This document shows, in pieces, positions 1 through 10,570 of a stretch of 64,000 nucleotides of DNA. Made by a program: the position numbers and the translations under genes. This DNA is from Gremmenia infestans. Taxonomy: Eukaryota; Ascomycota; Leotiomycetes; Helotiales; Hamatocanthoscyphaceae. The notes under the pieces are model-generated. The model made no database searches and had not been told where the DNA came from. It was given only the letters and a program-made list of their open reading frames with translations. Within the stretch, counting starts at the first letter, position 1. Every line of letters begins with the position of its first letter. The stretch covers positions 1,054,001 through 1,118,000 of the forward strand of contig JAFEVB010000012.1 of assembly GCA_032629725.1 (NCBI GenBank), in the 5' to 3' direction.

Positions 1-2867
1 ATCAAGGTAGGTTTATATTTCCCACTTTCTTCCAAACTCTGCTGTTTAGTACCCAAGGTCGGACTGACTCTGACCTCTTAGCCTCACAATGCTCCAATGT
101 AACTTCGTCTGCCATGCCCACACTAGAGGCCACCCCATCCATAGCGTTACAGTCAACAAGCGGGGTATCTTCAGAGCAAATATCAATAAGCTCGTCCTCA
201 GAAACGTTAACGCTCGGGTCAACACCGATCTTAAACTCCAAATCTACCGGTGTGACAGAAACTCTACTGCAGACTTCTTACCTACCATCTACTGGTTCTG
301 AATCTCAATCAGGAGCGCCCGGGACTTCCTCGTTCTTCGGATCCGTAACGATATCTTCCGTGGTCTCTTCTCAACCGCAAGCAACGCCATCAGGATCTGC
401 AAGTGAGACAAATCCATCACAGTCGTCGATGGTAACGGCAACAGCTTCACAAACCGTCGGTATCCTGTCCCACACCTTAGGCGAGGCGGCTTCTTCTCTG
501 CCATCCTCAATCGTCTCGTTGGTACCGGCCACCGCTTCACAGACTGTTGGTATATTGTCCTCAGGCGAGGGGGCTTCCTCTCTGCAATCCTCAACCTTAT
601 CGTCGGCAATTTTAGCACAGACCTTTTCATCGCAGCAGGCTTCCACTGAGCCTTCTCGGACACTCAGTATTTCGGTGCAAACTCTAAGCGAATCTGCACT
701 TTCGCAGCCAATCTCATCCTTTTCAACCGAATCGTCACTTTTCACAGAAAGTATGTCTTCGGAGCAAATATCCACGTTTTCCTCGGGCGTTTCACAATTA
801 CTCGTAACCTCATCGGCAACTGTCATAGCGAGCAGTTCGTTTGGATCATTCAGTCCATCAGGAATACCTCAGGCAACGGTGATAAGTTCGTCGAGTATAT
901 TACAACCTAGGGGTCTCTCCTCCTCGGCGAGTTCACAGGGTGCAGAGACTTCTTCGGCACCCGCAGTTTCTTCAGGCACTCCTGGAGAAGTAGGCACTTC
1001 CACCGTTTTGCTACCAGTTCCAACGGCATCAGAGAGCATAGGATCTACACCACTGGGAGCAAGCTCATCCGTATCAGTAGCTGTAAATTCAGGTTCCGGT
1101 TTAGTTCCAGTATCAACTCCTACAGTGTTACCAACAGCCTCAGAGTCCTCGTTAGCCCGGGGAATCACCTCGTCCAGTCTCTCTCAAGTATTTGAAACAG
1201 GCACACTGGCATCCTCTCAGCCAATGGTGGGAAGTCCTTCACTTTCAGTAGTAGTAAGTCCAAGCTCAGGCATATCTACACTGACGGAGACTGTAACACA
1301 GGCAACTTTGTCTGGATCTTTACAATTCACGGGCTCGAGCTCAAGTCTGTCGCAGACCGCACTAGAATTCCCGGCATCTTCGCAGTCTCAAGGCACAGTC
1401 GAAATCTCATCTGGCTTGTTCCAACCCTCTGGTATAAGCTCGTCGGTGCCGTCGATTGAAGTAATCATCTCAAGTGCTATGCCAACAATCGAAACCGCAT
1501 CTTCGATTGCAAGTAGTATACAAACAGAGGCTCCACTGCAGTCGACGTCCTTGTTCACTTCACTATTCCAAAACTTTACCTCATCAAGCGTCTCACCGTC
1601 CATACCAGAGGCACCGAGTTCAAGCCCTTCAGGAATCCAGCCAATGACCACGTTAGTCTTCTCGCAGCCCACACTAGAGATGACTTCCCTTGGGGCTTCT
1701 CAATCGTTATTGATAACTTCTTCGGGTATCTCCAATTTAGAAACTGGGACATCAGTCGGGACCGAGCGTATAACCTCTCAACCTAGTGGCTTGACCTCGG
1801 TTTTCGCCTCCAACACTGGGTTCAATACTTCCCCGCCTACAGCATCAGCCTCAATCACGGTGGAAGCGGTTTCAAGCTCAGGGCTGGGAACGACTGTAGA
1901 AACTCCACTCGGGCGATCTACAAGCCCACCAGTCGTAATCTCATCCAACTTCTTTGGGTCGCCGAGAACAGTGACATCCCAGTCCCTGTCGGGAACCCTC
2001 ATCTTGTCTACAAGCCTAGAACAACCGTGCGCTTCTGGAACTGTCCAGCCTACAATACAGAGTTATCCTCTCTCTGCCACAAATTCTACATTAAGTGCTC
2101 AATTGCCGTCAACTGCCTTTGCGGCCAGTTCTGGCTTCCCTACAAGCCTAGGAGCAGCGAGTAGCTCTGAGATTCTGTCGGTTCCGTCATCTGGTGCTGC
2201 CCAACCAACAAGCCAGAGTAGTTTCGTTGCTACCAGTCTCTCTACGTTTATAGTAGAAATATCCTCGACTACTTTGGTGGCGAGCTCAGGCCTACCCACA
2301 AGCCTGGGAGAAGCAAGCACCTCTCAATTCCCATCTCAGGTTTCGTCATTAGGGTCTGCCCAACCGACAATCCAAAACAGCTCCGTTACTGCCAGTCTCT
2401 CTATATCTATAGTAGAAATGTCATCGACCGCCCTTGCGGCTAGCTCAGGCCTACCCACAAGCTTGGGAGAAGCAAGCACTTCTCAGTTCCTCTCGCAATT
2501 CTCATCATCGGGAGGTTCCCAGCCAACAAGCCAAAACAGCTCCCTCATACCTAACGCCTCTATTCTCACAACAGAGGCCCCGACATTCATCGTGACGAGC
2601 ACCAGGTCATCGAGCACATCGACAATTTTGTCCACCGCCATCTCGAGCCCCGCAGTTTCAACGTCACTCCCTGCCTCAACCACGATATCAAGCCCCGCAA
2701 TCTCAACCTCACTCCCCGCCTCAACGACAACAAGTGAGCTAAGCAGCAGCTCATGCGCATCCATGTCGCTGCCGACAAACTACTTTACAACGTCGAAGAC
2801 GGGCATGATGTGCGTGTTCCAGACGTTTACTTACATTGATGGGATGCCCACCCTTGCGCCTATGTAA
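1..2867 (+). CDS. Ser/Thr-rich mucin-like protein (5' truncated)
   Basis: The frame is open from the window edge to the TAA at 2865-2867, so the true start lies upstream. The first internal ATG is at 114. A short intron is likely at 7-49 (GTAGGT at 7, TTTAG ending at 49, 43 bp), and the frame is also open through it. The product (over 900 aa) is almost entirely Ser, Thr, Ala, Pro, Gly, Leu and Val with few charges, typical of heavily O-glycosylated cell-wall or secreted adhesin-like proteins. Near the C terminus (about 2109-2530) a 52-53-residue unit repeats two and a half times; each copy opens with an ASSG-PTSLG motif. The last ~35 residues contain two Cys and no hydrophobic tail, so no GPI signal is visible. 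No enzymatic domain is seen. The function is inferred only as surface or matrix glycoprotein. Confidence 0.75.
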   Translation, partial: QGRFIFPTFFQTLLFSTQGRTDSDLLASQCSNVTSSAMPTLEATPSIALQSTSGVSSEQISISSSSETLTLGSTPILNSKSTGVTETLLQTSYLPSTGSESQSGAPGTSSFFGSVTISSVVSSQPQATPSGSASETNPSQSSMVTATASQTVGILSHTLGEAASSLPSSIVSLVPATASQTVGILSSGEGASSLQSSTLSSAILAQTFSSQQASTEPSRTLSISVQTLSESALSQPISSFSTESSLFTESMSSEQISTFSSGVSQLLVTSSATVIASSSFGSFSPSGIPQATVISSSSILQPRGLSSSASSQGAETSSAPAVSSGTPGEVGTSTVLLPVPTASESIGSTPLGASSSVSVAVNSGSGLVPVSTPTVLPTASESSLARGITSSSLSQVFETGTLASSQPMVGSPSLSVVVSPSSGISTLTETVTQATLSGSLQFTGSSSSLSQTALEFPASSQSQGTVEISSGLFQPSGISSSVPSIEVIISSAMPTIETASSIASSIQTEAPLQSTSLFTSLFQNFTSSSVSPSIPEAPSSSPSGIQPMTTLVFSQPTLEMTSLGASQSLLITSSGISNLETGTSVGTERITSQPSGLTSVFASNTGFNTSPPTASASITVEAVSSSGLGTTVETPLGRSTSPPVVISSNFFGSPRTVTSQSLSGTLILSTSLEQPCASGTVQPTIQSYPLSATNSTLSAQLPSTAFAASSGFPTSLGAASSSEILSVPSSGAAQPTSQSSFVATSLSTFIVEISSTTLVASSGLPTSLGEASTSQFPSQVSSLGSAQPTIQNSSVTASLSISIVEMSSTALAASSGLPTSLGEASTSQFLSQFSSSGGSQPTSQNSSLIPNASILTTEAPTFIVTSTRSSSTSTILSTAISSPAVSTSLPASTTISSPAISTSLPASTTTSELSSSSCASMSLPTNYFTTSKTGMMCVFQTFTYIDGMPTLAPM
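2109..2530 (+). repeat. Intragenic 156-159 bp tandem repeat (2.5 copies)
   Basis: Within the mucin-like gene, units starting near 2109, 2265 and 2424 encode near-identical peptides: an ASSG(F/L)PTSLG motif, then an S/T-rich stretch containing AQPT, then I/S-V-E-I/M-S. The spacing of 156-159 bp preserves the frame. Such repeats commonly vary in copy number in fungal surface proteins. Confidence 0.8.
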
Positions 2868-3616
2868 ACTCTGCAAGTAAGAGTTACCAGGTTCTTGTCT
2901 TTGGGTCGAAGCAAGGAAATATGAAAGGGAAGGAAGGAATGGACGAATGGACGAGCAACTGTGTGTTTATGGTGGAAAAATGGAGCGTGTTCGGAAGGGA
3001 GACAAGAATTAATGCTGGATGTGGTAGTGAATGGAATCCTATGTGCGGATGCACAGATCGGTCATTAAAATGTTTTGTTTTTTTCTATTTAGTTCTTTTG
3101 TAATTGGCGGTGTTTTTTTGCTCCGCATGTGAAGGGCGGCGCGGTATGTTTGATTTCTGTGGTGGTGGATTGTGTTTTAAGATTAGGACGAGATTACGGA
3201 TTATGAAATAAGTTAGTACAGAGATTATAACTTTACGTAAGGTTAAGCCTAGACCTACTTCCTCTTTTTCTTTTGAAAAAAAAGTTTAGTTACCCCCAAC
3301 GTCCCCTTTACTAGGTACTCGTGCCTACATGTGCTGACTAAGGTACCTATGTACGTGAGAGTTGCCGAACAGTCCAATTACAGGGGCTCGCTTGTTGACG
3401 ACGCCCTATAGTCAGGTACTCAACAACAAACAGACATATCGCGCCCACAACACAACTCATAACCTCTTATAGTACCTTGTAAACGTGCTTCAAGCATTCG
3501 TGAGACTCTCTAGGATATGGGCTCATTCTTTTCAAGCTTCCGTCACCTAGTCTCAAAGTTCTTCTTTCAGCAGTATCCTCCACTTTCCCTCCAGCCTTCC
3601 GTGCCTGTCCCACGCC
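2868..3616. other. Intergenic, no gene seen
   Basis: This 749-bp stretch separates two plus-strand genes. It is AT-rich with short T and A runs around 3070-3120 and 3270-3290. No convincing coding frame or structured RNA is visible. It should contain the 3' end of the mucin-like transcript and the promoter of the metallo-beta-lactamase gene. Confidence 0.5.
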
Positions 3617-4872
3617 ATGAGCACCTACAGCTGTACCGTCTCTACCAAGTCCGGCGCGGCACCAGAGAACTCCAGATTGCATCATGTCAAGGACAAGAGC
3701 GGGAAGCTTGTTGGCTTTAAGAACCCTTTTCCATCGTTTGGACGTTGGAATGATATCTCGCTTTTCAAGGCTGATTTGATTTACTTCCGACATGTATTAT
3801 TTTTCTCCTGGCTTTCCAATCTTGATAAAGTACCTCGTGTAGGCTGCCATCTGACATTCTGAATTGCAGCTATAAAGCCGAAGGCAGACTACCTGTTCCA
3901 GATATTTCTAACGCGCAGATACCTACCGTCACCCCGAGCTTTTTACCATCGCGCACTGGCAGCTCCCTCCGCTTAACGTGGCTAGGCCACGCCAGTTACT
4001 TTGTCGAGTTTGCATCTGGCTTTCGTGCCTTATTTGACCCAGTATTTGAGGAGAAATACAGTGGCATGGGACCCAAACGTTTCACGTCTCCTGCTTGCAA
4101 GTTGGGTGATTTTCCTGCACTCGATGCCGTCTTCGTAAGCCACAACCACCCCGATCACTTCTCGTACACGAGCGTAAAGGAACTCGTTCAGCTATACCCG
4201 CGCGTCCACTTTTTTGTTGGCCTGGGAGAATCGAAGTGGTTTCACGATAATGGTATCAAAGCAGTGACAGAGATGGACTGGTGGGATGATGCCGAGGTGG
4301 TTTTGGAAAGAACAATGAGCTCCAGGTTCGGTTCAGATGATGCGAAGTCAGATGTGAGCCTCTCTCCGGAGCGTATCTCTGCCAGAGTTTCGTTTCTTCC
4401 CAGCCAGCATGGTACAATGCGGCCCCTGCTGGACTGGAATAAGACGCTATGGGGATCTTGGGCTATCACATCTGGCGACAAGTCTGTGTGGTTTGCTGGT
4501 GATACAGGGTACCGATGTGTACCGGAGGGGTTCGAGGAACTTGGACCGGGTTTTGATGAGCTTCCACGAAACCCGAGCTTCTCACAGATTGGGGACTTGC
4601 GAGGACCATTCGATGTCGGACTAATTCCTATTGGGGCATATGCTCCGCGCATGATGTACAGTCCAGTACACGCAAGCCCTTGCGATGCTGTTGAGATCTT
4701 TCAAGATACTAAATGTAAGAACGCCATGGCCATTCACTGGGGCACATGGGCATTGACGAGCGAGCCCGTGGAGGAGCCCCCAGAGAAGCTCAAGGAGGCG
4801 CTGAAAATCAAGGGTCTTGCCCAGACGGGACTCTTCGACGTATGTGCCATTGGTGAGAGTCGCGACTTTTGA
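3617..4872 (+). CDS. NAPE-PLD-like metallo-beta-lactamase fold hydrolase
   Basis: Probable N-acyl-phosphatidylethanolamine phospholipase D family enzyme, a zinc hydrolase that releases N-acylethanolamine from membrane lipid. Exon 1 starts at the ATG at 3617 and carries the family-typical FKNPFPSF motif. Exon 2 carries TWLGHA, the zinc motif SHNHPDH (near 4138-4158), WFAGDTGY, and a C-terminal IHWGTWALTSEP block with the last metal-ligand His. The only clean phase-compatible splice I find is GTATTA at 3794 to GCGCAG ending at 3918 (125-bp intron), giving 376 aa. A better-looking acceptor (TTGCAG at 3869) would retain YKAEGRLPVPD but is out of phase by one base, so the exon 1/exon 2 junction is uncertain. 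The family call is strong. Substrate is inferred. It converges on the RabGAP gene 424 bp downstream. Confidence 0.85.
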
Positions 4873-5296
4873 ACAATCGGCAGCTTTGCAATGATGATTG
4901 GTATTTTCTTCGTCAGCTTTACAACAAGTCATCAGAAAGAGTATAAGAAAGCTTTTAAATAGATTATATAAACATTTAGTAGAAGACATCATAGAAAAAT
5001 TTATTTGAAAAAATCATTATACAGAATTACTATTATTATCAAGTTACAGCAATGCGAAGGATGTTTGAATGGCAGGTAATAGTGTGTCACTTCGTGGATT
5101 TGAGGATAATTATGTGTATATGTGGAGTAAAAATCAGTCAAAGTCTCATTTCACAATCGTAGTGTAGATATTCCTATCGCCCGAATCCCATGATACCCGC
5201 TTCTGATGCCCAACTCAAACGACGCCTCCTTAAACTCCAATGTCCTGTCTTGGCCAACCGCCCTTATCAAAACACAACGCAAAGTGTATACGCAAC
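4873..5296. other. Convergent 3' intergenic
   Basis: This 424-bp AT-rich spacer lies between convergent stop codons and should hold both 3' UTRs. No gene is seen. Confidence 0.5.
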
Positions 5297-8200
5297 TCAA
5301 CGCTCAAACTCTATAACCTTGGAAGACACAACGCTCGCGCTCCGAGAACGGCCAGCGCTGGGGGCAGTCGGGCTCAGAGAATCCTGTTGTTTCACCTCAG
5401 AGACACCGTCTTGCCCTCTGAGGCTCATTGCCTCTGCGTCCGCGCCTTCTAGAAGATCTCTATCCTCAGAACGAACAGTGCGCTCTGCATTGCCACCACC
5501 CGGCGTCCGAGGTTCATCATAGCCTTCCTCGTCGTCCTCGTCGTCATCGGGTCTATGGACGGCGTTTTGCTCCAGCTCTTTCTGGGCCTCGTCCATGCGC
5601 CGTCGAACCTCGGCCGCAACACGCATACCATCCGTAACAATGTTGTCTAGAACGCCGCGTAGACCTTTACCAGGTGGCACGAGGCCGGCAGAACTGGTAC
5701 CGCCGACACTGGGCTGAGGAGTTGATCGACCGAAGCCGATGCTTGAGAATGTAGTGAGGCTAGAAGCCGAAGATGAGGCGGGCGCAACCATCTTATCGGA
5801 GATGCGGAAGGAAGCTGGAAACGAAGATTCAAAGAACTGCTCGAGGAGCTCATCGGCAAGCACGACCATACGGAAAGTGGGTAGCGTAATATGGAGAGGT
5901 TTGGACGGGTCGAGAGCAGCATTCGCAGCTTCTGCATGGGCCTTGGACACGTTACGATTCCCATTGTTCGACTTATCTGATGCAGCGGGTATACTTGGAA
6001 TGCCAGTCGGTTTCTTGCCCCGCGCAGGCGAAGAATCGCCAAGATCTAGAAGATCTTCCTCTTCATCGCTGTCATCGCCAATTCCGAAAGAATCGGGATC
6101 AGCCAAACCGTCTGAAGCCGATTCCTCAACCTCGGTCACCTTGTTTTGTGGATGATCAGGATCCGCATATTCAAAACAACGCCTGATGAAGGCACTGACG
6201 CTACTCAAGAATCGCTCATTCGTATTCCCTTGCATGCCTTCCGGTTGGTAGGGATTGGGGTTGTCAGCCTCGTACTCGCTCAAGCCTGTCATTGAGCTTG
6301 ACGGAGTAAGAGAGCCCTCTAGACCCCGACGTGAGAGGAAAAGCAATGCTTCCGAAATGCGTAGAATTCCCTCGCGGTCCACTTTTCCGTCTCCATCATC
6401 ATCGTAAAGCTCAAAGAAATACGTAATACTGCCCATGATATCCCCCTTTCCCTTTATATGCGCGAGTCCCGTGACGACATTCTGAAGGGTCAAAGCCGAA
6501 TTCATATCCACGTCCCAACGTCGAAATAATCGTTGCATAAACTCGTGATCAGCTGGTTCAGGATTCCCAGATCCCCAGGGTGAAAGTGAAACCTCTCGTC
6601 TCCTGACACTGTTGCCAAAGTAAGAATGCTTTTCCGATTCTGAAGTATTATCTTTCCCGGGAGAACTTGGCGAATCTGTAATCGCCCATCTAGCCATACC
6701 CGCAAGGAACTCTCGGAATCCGTCATAATCCATGAGCGTGGGACTTGGTCCGAGTCCTACGCGTCCTTTCTCCACAACTTGATTTTCAGACAAGCCTGTC
6801 ACAACCTCTGCAGCCTTGGCTCTTCGTGCCCTGTCCCGTCTTTCGGTCTCTTCCATTATGATCTGACTTCGTTGCTGGCGCTCATATAGCACTCCATAGA
6901 ATCGGTCATACAAGGAACCAAGGTCGTCGACACTAAGTCGCTTACTATCGGGTCCAAGGTTTCGTATCGATGTCCTCTTAGCAAAGCTTTCTATGCCGTT
7001 CAAAACACTGTTCTTATGCTTCATACGTTGCTCGGTGATGCTGTTCTGAGTGATACCAGAAAACTCCTTGAATGCTACAACCATGAGCTCCTGAAAACGT
7101 GTGACGGCTCGTAATTTGGCGTTTTCGGATTTTGGATGCGCTGATTCGTCTAATTTCGAGAAGTATGACTTCAGAACCGATATAAAAGCTCCGTCATCGG
7201 CAGCGTCTAGAAGCTCTTCTCCGTTTATACGCAAAATAGCCAGACCAACTTGAAACAGTACCTTTGGACCTTCTAAAAAGAAAACATCTAAAACACGGAA
7301 GGCAAAAACCAAAGGCATGGAGTTGATATATAGTGACAAGAACCACGGAAGTGATACAACGGAGAGCTGAACATCGGATTTGACCAGGTGATCCCAAAGG
7401 ATTGGCATGGTCTTTTCCACCAGAGATTCGAATACTTTCTGGTCGAGTAGAGTGCCGTACATGGTTGTTGAGTAGTATCCAGGGAGTAGCCGATCGCAGA
7501 GGGTAGATAGCAAGAAAAACGCCTGGGATTCGGACATGTATATAAGGAGCGCCGCGACCACAATGTTCATAGCTTGACAGTATCCCACCTCTTCGTTGGT
7601 CCAACTGTATGCTGTGAGGACCCTTCTGAGCCGGCCGATACCCTCCTCGCTTTGAAACCCGGGGTATTCGGGAAGACTTCGATTTAGGTCTTTTTCGATC
7701 TCGTCAATCGCGAGAGAATCGCGACCTTCATACTTTGCTAGAGTGTCTGCGAACAACATAGGGTTCTCTAGTCGCAAAAATAGCGATCCAGATGTCTGCT
7801 CCCATATTTCCCCACGCAGTCGATTTGGTAGACCGACGCGGATAAGTTTGTGAAAAGTCGGTTGTCGAATTAATGTAACATTTCGTCCATAGTCTCGCAG
7901 ATATTCTCCCCATAGTCTCATCTTGCTCCTATCCCTCAACTTTTTGTGGTCACCGGGGTATCGAAATATCATTCCCAGCCCAGCATCTGGAGGCACACTG
8001 TCTTTCTTCCCATCTTTCTTGGTTTCGCCTGGTTGCAGAAGATACTCAGAGTAACATTCCGCGACGACCTTCTTCAGCTTCCCTACATCACCTACGCCAC
8101 CCTTGAGGCCTTTTTTGAGACCATCGCAGAATCTTTCACAAGCTTGTCTAGTCCCAGCCAACTGTATTGTTATTTTCTGTTGTGGAGCAGGGGTCTTGGC

Positions 8201-8753
8201 GGCATCGTTCGTAGGGCTATTGGTGAGGCCGTTCCAGGTCGTAATCGCCAATGCAAACTGAATCGCGGGTCAGCTATGAGTTCACAGGTTTCCGGGGAAG
8301 GCAGCATACCTGATACTGTTGGCTATGCAACCGTTCCACACGTCTGATAGCGCACAGAGGTAGTGTGAACCCGTTCCCTCCCGGTCCACCACCATGTGTC
8401 TGTCCTGTAAAGCCAGAAGATGTGCTTGTGCTCGCCGACTGCAGGAAGCTAGTGGGCTGTGTTGAGAAGCACAGGTAAGCCTCACTCAGATGCAGTTTTC
8501 CCTCATAGTGGTACCCTCTGTCTCGGTCCTTGTCCTTCTCGCCTTGTGTTGCATTCGGGGAGTACGCGACTGGTGGGGAGATTGTGATCTCCGCTGTGAT
8601 TTCTTGCAGAGGGGTCTGGGAGTCGGGCAGACGAAATTGATGGCGGAAGAGAGTGGATTTGGCAGGATTGCGGTCAGAGGGAGAGATGTTGAGGGCTTGG
8701 GTGGGGTCAATGAATGACTGGGCCTTCTGCACAAGGCTGGAGAAGTTGAACAT
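5297..8753 (-). CDS. GRAM-TBC-EF-hand Rab GTPase-activating protein
   Basis: GAP for Rab-type small GTPases, with the architecture of yeast Mdr1/Gyp2. There are two exons: 8753-8310 and 8257-5297, separated by a 52-bp intron (GTATGC donor, TTCAG acceptor), phase 0, giving 1134 aa. The N-terminal ~150 residues plus the start of exon 2 form a GRAM-like membrane-binding region. The TBC domain begins near residue 286 (IRVGLPNRLRGEIW). It has the arginine-finger motif (IEKDLNRSLPE) and the glutamine-finger motif (GYCQAMN), so catalysis should be intact. An EF-hand-like loop (DDDGDGKVDREG, near residue 790) has Gly where position 12 is normally Glu, so calcium binding may be weak. The C-terminal third is acidic and low-complexity (SDEEEDLLDLG, DDDEDDEEG). 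It is oriented opposite to the upstream NAPE-PLD-like gene. Confidence 0.93.
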
Positions 8754-9275
8754 TGTTCATGGTATCTGCTGCGTAGCAGATACAGAAGACGCGATACAGG
8801 ATCTCGTAGAGGTTGTTGATGTCTTTACGAGTATTCCATTCATTTCAACGCTTCAGCTCTCCATGCGATGTCATGCCGCGCTTGGGGTCAGACGCGCTAG
8901 TGTTTTGCCGATTTCATTCGCTCGTTTCGGACCCCTATTTCATTCCAGGGGCTGAATATTTATTTTCTGTCGATCTCTCAATCCTGTTTAGAGCCATATG
9001 GTAGTTGAGTCAGAAGAGATATAAGCTTTAGAGTTAGTATAAGGATTCGACATTCAGTTTGCAAAGCACTTTTGACAAGGCTAACCATTTGACATATCAC
9101 GGGTCTAGGAATGAACTCGAGGGTTAACCGCAAAGAGGTTCAATCCTTACAAATGTTGACTCTGAGAAATCCCAAATACTATTATCAATCTTGTATTAAG
9201 GTATGATGTTCATAGACATGCCCTAGAGAGTATCTAGTACCCAATCAAAAAGAGAGTAACCAGCACTGACCTAAA
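8754..9275. other. Intergenic upstream of the RabGAP
   Basis: About 520 bp holding the RabGAP promoter (it reads leftward from 8753). No gene is seen. The right edge abuts a glycosidase relic. Confidence 0.45.
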
Positions 9276-9446
9276 TTAGGTACCGTAGCTGACCTCTTCA
9301 GCCCTCCATCCAGCACTCACTTTACTATCCCCTGTAAGCGTAAAGATAAATATACTCGCAGTATTTGCATCAACCTCAACGACCAAAGTATACTCCCTCG
9401 GATATAGCACTAAATCTCCATCTTCATCCACCCTAATATACCCCAC
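9276..9446 (-). pseudogene. GH3 glycosidase C-terminal relic
   Basis: On the minus strand 9446 to 9276 reads 56 codons followed by TAA. They contain RVDEDGDLVLYPREYTL and FTLTGD followed by a Trp. This matches the end of the fibronectin-III-like C-terminal domain of fungal GH3 beta-xylosidases and beta-glucosidases (consensus around DE-G--VLYPG-Y and F-LTG---W). A splice-acceptor-like TTAG precedes it at 9447-9450, but nothing further upstream reads as the catalytic or beta-sandwich domains. It is therefore a detached 3' exon, the remnant of a degraded gene. The family assignment is from motif recall and needs a search. Confidence 0.55.
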
Positions 9447-9967
9447 CTAACCTGTGGCAGGTGGTACGGACTCATGCTCGGCAGTGGTGATATTGGCATT
9501 ACATTGCTATGTCACATTGAGAGATCATTCCATCATCTCGCTCATTTGGCTGTTACGATGTCGCCCCGTACAACATAAGTCTGGATATGCGATTATCCGT
9601 TGTTGTGTCTGGACTGGAGTTACCCTCACGCAAGTGACTGACGCGAACAATGCAACATGTCGGGAAAACCCGTTGGGCATATTTAAGTTTAAGCACATCA
9701 ACTAACCTTTATAATCTGCGGCTTATGATTCTTTGTGGCCCATAGTCAAAAACACATGTTCTACCTGTTTGTTCATCTCCCCACTTCCAAGTTCTTTTGA
9801 TCTGCCCCTTTTCATTCCGAGTTCATATTATGTCTAGTAGCATATGAGCAAACTGTCGTCTTTATTCCACAATTATCCTATCGACAATCACCCAACCTTC
9901 TTCCGCTGATTTGTTTTCGATCACAAGCCAACTAGCATTTTATTCCAGCCGAGAAACCATCACCATA
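9447..9967. other. Intergenic, possible HsbA promoter
   Basis: About 520 bp with no convincing frame. It lies between the GH3 relic and the HsbA-like gene and may include degraded upstream sequence of the former. Confidence 0.35.
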
Positions 9968-10570
9968 ATGGTCCTCATTGAGAGCTTTCTTGTCTTTTTA
10001 TCAGGCGTAGCTTCTCTCACTACTGGAGTTGGTAAACGAGATGCGTCGAAACTGAACAATAGTACAGCGACCATTGTCTTAAAAATCCAGGCGTTCGCCG
10101 ATGTTGCCACCAACTACACTGGGGGTACATTGCCGGCTATTTCAGTCTACGTCAGGAACCCCCGTATCATTCTTTATTCATGTATCTAACAAAATCGTAG
10201 ACTGCAGACAAGGATGTTCAAGATGCCCTCAAACAGGGACTTGATGCAGCACATACAATTCAGAACCCTCCCATAAGCGCTGACGACGAGGCATTACTCG
10301 CGCCTCATCTCACACCTATAGTCCCGGAACCACAAGCTGCTCTTACAGCTCTGAAAGAGAAAAGAGATCTCCTCGTCGCCGCAAATCGTCGCCGCAAACG
10401 TTATCGGCATTGTCAAGACTGCTCTTTCGAATACCAAGACTGCTAATGACCTTTTTGCGGATGCTATCACTGCGGTCCTGCCAACCGCAGAAAATACTTT
10501 CGCTGTCCAATACAAAGCTTCTCTGGGCGCAGCTTATCAAGATGCAATCGATTATTTCAATGCCGTCTAG
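9968..10570 (+). pseudogene. HsbA-like secreted protein, frameshifted by a 13-bp duplication
   Basis: This is a relative of hydrophobic surface binding protein A, a small secreted helical protein of filamentous fungi. Exon 1 is 9968-10150: a hydrophobic leader (VLIESFLVFLSGVASL), a KR site, then the family-like NYTGGTLPAISVY segment. A 50-bp intron (10151-10200) follows in phase 0. Exon 2 starts at 10201 (TADKDVQDALKQGL). At 10373-10398 the 13-mer TCGTCGCCGCAAA occurs twice in tandem. Because 13 is not a multiple of three, the frame shifts and ends early at a TAA near 10444. The downstream frame to the TAG at 10568 still reads clean HsbA-like sequence (GIVKTALSNTKTANDLFADA). The break is therefore recent or an assembly error. 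The family call is moderate to good. Confidence 0.7.
10373..10398 (+). repeat. 13-bp perfect tandem duplication
   Basis: TCGTCGCCGCAAA at 10373-10385 is followed immediately by an identical copy at 10386-10398. It lies inside the HsbA-like exon 2 and accounts exactly for its frameshift. Confidence 0.95.
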
